Assembly (NCBI GenBank): GCA_963716855.1
Contig: CAVQUV010000023.1
Location: 108,048 to 172,047, forward strand
Direction of reading: 5' to 3'
Source: JAGVSZ01 sp963716855
GTDB taxonomy: Bacteria; Pseudomonadota; Gammaproteobacteria; Burkholderiales; SG8-39
Length of the DNA stretch: 64,000 bases
In this document: one piece after another, positions 61,294-64,000 of the stretch
Layout: the number at the start of each line of letters is the position of its first letter
Position numbering within the stretch: position 1 is the first letter of the stretch
The notes under the pieces: model-generated
The model's input: the letters and a program-made list of their open reading frames with translations, nothing else
Databases searched by the model: none
What the model was told of the DNA's origin: nothing
Program-made: the position numbers and the translations under genes

Positions 61294-61812
61294 TTGCCCT
61301 ATCAGCACACGTGCGAGGAGCAGCCGTTTGCGTCGGGGGCCTCTCCCAAGCTCGTTTGGAAGAAGGCGCCGAAGCACACCAAGAGCTACGCGATCGCGTT
61401 GAAGGATCTGACGGTCTTCGAAGGACCGTTTCCGAATCGGGCCTTCCACTGGGTTGCTTGGGACATTCCGCATTCCGTCACTTCCGTGCCGGAGGCGCTC
61501 GAGTCGGTCCAGTTCCCGAAGACGCTCAAGGGCGGACAGCAGCTCAGCGCGTTCGCCGATCCGCAGTACGCCTATTTCGGCCCCTGCCCGTCGTGGGAGA
61601 ACTTGTGCTCGGGCGGCACGGTGCCGCGTTCGACCGACAGCTACACGTTCGTCGTGTATGCCTTCGACGTGGCGACGCTGGAGCTCCCGCCGCCGCCGGA
61701 GCCGGGCACGATCAGCCGCGTGCGCCAGCTGACCGAGTATTTCGAGTCGCTCGCGATCTCCTCGGCGGAGCTTCATTTCACCTCCGACGCGCGTCCGAGC
61801 TCGTTCCCGGGC
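61294..61812 (+). pseudogene. YbhB/YbcL (Raf kinase inhibitor-like, PEBP) family protein, 5'-truncated
   Basis: The coding sequence opens directly at the transposase junction: PYQHTCEEQPFASGASPKLV in place of the usual 'IP..YTCDGENVSPPLSW' that follows about 20 N-terminal residues. Then WKKAPKHTKSYAIALKDLTV, NRAFHWVAWDIPHSVTSVPE and YFGPCPSWENLCSGGTVPRS with the PEBP ligand region, and YTFVVYAFDVATLELPP. The end is unclear: beyond SAELHFTSDARPSSF the frame runs on into unrelated sequence. The 5' end is lost, with no proper start (TTG at 61294, no ribosome site). Confidence 0.75.
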
Positions 61813-61883
61813 CGCGCAGGCGCGCGGTCTGGGCGACGCGACCTGCAGCCGCTCCCCGGGTGTTTACTTAGTAGTATTCCCGA

Positions 61884-62051
61884 ATGGAAGCTCAGAAGAG
61901 ACGCAAGACCGGCGGGCGGCGGAAAGGGACGCCAAACAAGGTCACGGCGACCACGCGCGAGAACATCCTCGCCGTGTTCACCCGTCTTGGCGGCGCGGAC
62001 GGCAAGCTGTACGCGCACGGAACGACGACGTGCCTCATCATGCGGCTGTGA
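61884..62051 (+). CDS. Short phage-like protein fragment
   Basis: A 55-residue ORF opening MEAQKRRKTGGRRKGTPNKV followed by TATTRENILAVFTRLGG. The basic GGRRKGTPNKVTA motif is typical of small phage or prophage proteins (terminase-small-subunit-like or DUF5681-like) that continue for another 60-100 residues; here the frame ends soon after. It is probably a truncated remnant. Too short for usual ORF-length cut-offs. Confidence 0.4.
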   Translation: MEAQKRRKTGGRRKGTPNKVTATTRENILAVFTRLGGADGKLYAHGTTTCLIMRL

Positions 62052-62110
62052 CCAGCCACGGGTGCCGGTTCGCGCGAGACGCGTGACCCGGGCCTTCTAG
62101 CGCCGCATCG

Positions 62111-63529
62111 ATGGCCAACATCTTTCTCAGCTACGCGGACGAGGACCGCGAACGCGCGCGCGAGCTCGCGGTCGAGCTCGAGGCGCTGGGGTGGACGGTA
62201 TGGTGGGACCGCAAGCTGCAGGCCGGCAAGACCTTCGCCGGCGTCATCGAGTCCGAGATCAAGAAGGCGGATTGCGTGCTGGTGCTGTGGTCGAAAGCCT
62301 CGATCGTTTCGCGCTGGGTCCGCGACGAGGCGAACGAGGGGCTCGAGCGCGGCGTCCTCGTGCCGGTGCTGATCGACGCGGTCGCGCCGCCGACGGGCTT
62401 TCGCAGCATCCACGCCGCCAATCTCGCCGGGTACCAAGGCGACCAGACATCGCCCGACTTCCGCCAGCTCGTCTCCGACCTGAAGTCGCGGCTGGCACCC
62501 GCGGCCGCGCCGGCGCGGGCGCAAGCGCCGATGCGAGTGGAACCCGAGCGCGGCCCTGCTCGACCCGCCCCATCATCCGGGGCCGGGATCGTGAAGCGAG
62601 TCTGGGACATGCTCCGGCCACGCGACCGTGGGAGATCGGCGCAGAAGTCGGCACCGCCATCGCCGGCGCCGACCGGCGCCGCCCCCGAGCCTGCGCCGGA
62701 GCCCGTGCTCCTCGGCGTCTCGGCGCCGCATCGCGTCGAGCCCGGCGGCGTGTTCTCGGCGCGGTTCGTCGCCTACGTCGAGGCGCTCGAGGAGCGGGTG
62801 CGACAGCAGCTCAAGGAGCTCGGCGGCGATGAAGCGCAAAGCGCGCTGGGCATCGCGCCCGACCGTGCGGCGCGCTGGAAAGTCGGAACCCCGGTCACCG
62901 TGCGGCTGGAGGCGGGACCCTACATCAGCGTGCGCCCGCCGGAGGCATCGTTCGAGTGGAGCGGCCGGCACAACCTCGTCAGCTTCTCGCTGACCGTTGC
63001 GCCCGACGCCCTGGCAGCGCGCACCCAGCTCCGCTTCGAGGCGTTCATCGAGGGACTGCCCGTTGCGTTCATCCCGCTCGACATCGCCATCGCACAGGCG
63101 CCGCGACGCTTCGCGGGCGACGGCCTCTGCCCGTCCGCCCGCGACGGCATTCGCGTCCTACTCGTCCCTCGACGCGCAAAGCGTCGCGCTCTGCCTTTCG
63201 GCCCTTTCGCGCTGGGACGCCGGGCTCAAGGTCTTCATGGATTGTCTGGATCTGAAGCCGAACGAGCCTTGGCGCGGGAGCTCGAGCGCGTGATCCCGGA
63301 GCAGGACGCCTTCTTCCTCTTCTGGTCGGCCAACGCGATGAAGTCCAAGTGGGTCGACTGGGAGTGGCGTCACGCGTCGGCAAAGAAGGGGATCGATGCG
63401 ATCCGGCCCTTCCCGCTCGACGACCCCGCGGTCGCGCCGCCGCCGCCGGAGCTCCAGCACCTTCACTTTCGCGATCGTTACATGATGGCGCGGGAGGCCC
63501 TGGCGCGCGTCGCCGAGCGACGGACGTAG
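62111..63529 (+). CDS. Tandem TIR-domain protein (TIR - beta domain - TIR), frame-interrupted
   Basis: About 472 residues. N-terminal TIR (residues 3-130): NIFLSYADEDRERARELAVE, WTVWWDRKLQAGKTFAGVIE, CVLVLWSKASIVSRWVRDEA; SRWVRDE fits WxxxE, with the putative catalytic Glu. Then a Pro/Ala-rich linker (131-195) and a beta-rich middle domain (about 196-335: VGTPVTVRLEAGPYISVRPP, FEWSGRHNLVSFSLTV). A second TIR follows: AFASYSSLDAQSVALCLSAL, GLKVFMDCLDLKPNEPW, DAFFLFWSANAMKSKWVDWE, again WxxxE. An extra base near 63144 and a missing base near 63276 shift the segment between them. TIR domains hydrolyse or sense NAD+ in immunity and signalling; the partner is unknown. Confidence 0.8.
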   Translation: MANIFLSYADEDRERARELAVELEALGWTVWWDRKLQAGKTFAGVIESEIKKADCVLVLWSKASIVSRWVRDEANEGLERGVLVPVLIDAVAPPTGFRSIHAANLAGYQGDQTSPDFRQLVSDLKSRLAPAAAPARAQAPMRVEPERGPARPAPSSGAGIVKRVWDMLRPRDRGRSAQKSAPPSPAPTGAAPEPAPEPVLLGVSAPHRVEPGGVFSARFVAYVEALEERVRQQLKELGGDEAQSALGIAPDRAARWKVGTPVTVRLEAGPYISVRPPEASFEWSGRHNLVSFSLTVAPDALAARTQLRFEAFIEGLPVAFIPLDIAIAQAPRRFAGDGLCPSARDGIRVLLVPRRAKRRALPFGPFALGRRAQGLHGLSGSEAERALARELERVIPEQDAFFLFWSANAMKSKWVDWEWRHASAKKGIDAIRPFPLDDPAVAPPPPELQHLHFRDRYMMAREALARVAERRT

Positions 63530-63602
63530 CGCTGCAGGCCGCAAAGAGACAAAGGCCCCGCGCAAAGACGGAGCCTCGATTCCGAAGCGTTTCGAAGCGC
63601 AG

Positions 63603-63728
63603 CTATACCGCCTGCGCCGTCAGCAGCTTCTTCAGCTCGCCCGACTGGTACAGCTCGCGCATGATGTCCGAGGCGCCTTCGAACTCGCCGCTCACGTAGA
63701 GTTTCCGATCGTCGGCCAGTTCAACGCC
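63603..63728 (-). pseudogene. Monothiol glutaredoxin (GrxD-type) C-terminal fragment
   Basis: The minus strand encodes RKLYVSGEFEGASDIMRELY, then QSGELKKLLTAQAV and a stop at 63603-63605. It matches the end of monothiol glutaredoxins ('PQLYV.GEFVGG.DI..EM...GELQKLL'). Just upstream, one frame over, is NWPTI, the preceding Grx4 motif. Further upstream neither frame reads as glutaredoxin: the CGFS active site is not seen. So only the last 45 residues survive, with a 1-base break. Probably a fragment or a rearranged gene. Confidence 0.6.
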
Positions 63729-63731
63729 CTA

Positions 63732-64000
63732 TTCCTCGCTCGGGACGCTCCGCGACGTGGCGTTAGAGCAGCTCCGCGCCGGGATGGCGTGCTCGTCTCG
63801 GGAATACGCAAAGGAGTGAAGCGTGCAGAAGCGCAAGCACGCACCGCGAGGAGGAAGGAGCGAAGGCAGTGCGCGCGGTGAGCGGCCCGGACACCTTGCC
63901 AGTCCACACCGGCCGCGATCTCGGTACGCTCGCACACGAACGTCGGGATCTCCTCGCAGTCGGTCGTGCCGTCGCCCGCACGAGCGGGGATGGGGGGCAG
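63732..64000. other. Unassigned right edge of the window
   Basis: A minus-strand open frame enters from the window edge (containing CEEIPTFVCERTEIAAGVDW) and runs toward the glutaredoxin fragment. I do not recognise it, and the composition near 63760-63850 is ambiguous. It may be the 5' part of a gene truncated by the window. Confidence 0.3.

Overview
The window is about 64 kb of very GC-rich bacterial chromosome. It most resembles a betaproteobacterium of the Burkholderiales type. The main reason is seven Bug-family (tripartite tricarboxylate transporter, TTT) periplasmic receptors scattered among catabolic genes, a hallmark of Bordetella, Cupriavidus and relatives; the codon use and the family mix agree. 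I found no rRNA, tRNA or CRISPR array. Taxonomy is an inference from gene content.

Layout. 1-8.3 kb: a catabolic run (acyl-CoA ligase end, amidase, NodB-fold hydrolase, acyl-CoA dehydrogenase, RraA-like protein, CoA-transferases, Bug receptor). 8.3-24.1 kb: housekeeping and stress genes (Asp/Glu racemase-fold protein, tautomerase, flavin monooxygenase, two MFS transporters, DUF1223, an aconitase-X pair, NfeD plus SPFH, universal stress protein behind an FNR-like box, an aldolase/dehydrogenase operon, a BamE-like lipoprotein, MscS). 24.3-38.2 kb: a DGQHR-domain protein coupled to an RraA protein, an SMP-30 lactonase/IlvD-Edd dehydratase pair, and a long series of Bug receptors interleaved with an amidohydrolase, an FAH-family hydrolase, a GlcG-like protein and a second NodB-fold hydrolase. 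38.2-49.1 kb: an acyl-CoA ligase and a LacI regulator divergent from a hydroxyquinol (1,2,4-trihydroxybenzene) module: maleylacetate reductase, hydroxyquinol 1,2-dioxygenase, an M24-fold protein, a beta-hydroxyacid dehydrogenase, a carboxymuconolactone-decarboxylase-family protein, an amidohydrolase and a Bug receptor. 49.2-53.1 kb: NTF2-fold protein, TauE/SafE exporter, RutE-type nitroreductase, hemerythrin and a beta-ketothiolase. From 53.1 kb to the end the character changes to an accessory region: sparse genes, long gaps, an orphan Hcp, an M23 peptidase, microproteins, a broken IS110 transposase, a remnant of an IS91-like transposase abutting a truncated PEBP gene, a phage-like fragment, a protein with two TIR domains, and a fragment of a monothiol glutaredoxin.

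How the genes fit together. The catabolic blocks repeatedly pair a secreted Bug receptor with CoA ligases or transferases, dehydrogenases, hydrolases and lyases for aromatic or organic acids. The best-defined pathway is ring cleavage of hydroxyquinol to maleylacetate and reduction to 3-oxoadipate; the thiolase at 51.9 kb could finish it. No TctA or TctB membrane subunits are in the window.

Sequence quality. Many clearly recognisable genes are broken by single-base indels, almost always one extra base. About 37 lie between 33.7 and 45.2 kb. I read these as base-call errors, and annotate such genes across the breaks with approximate break positions.
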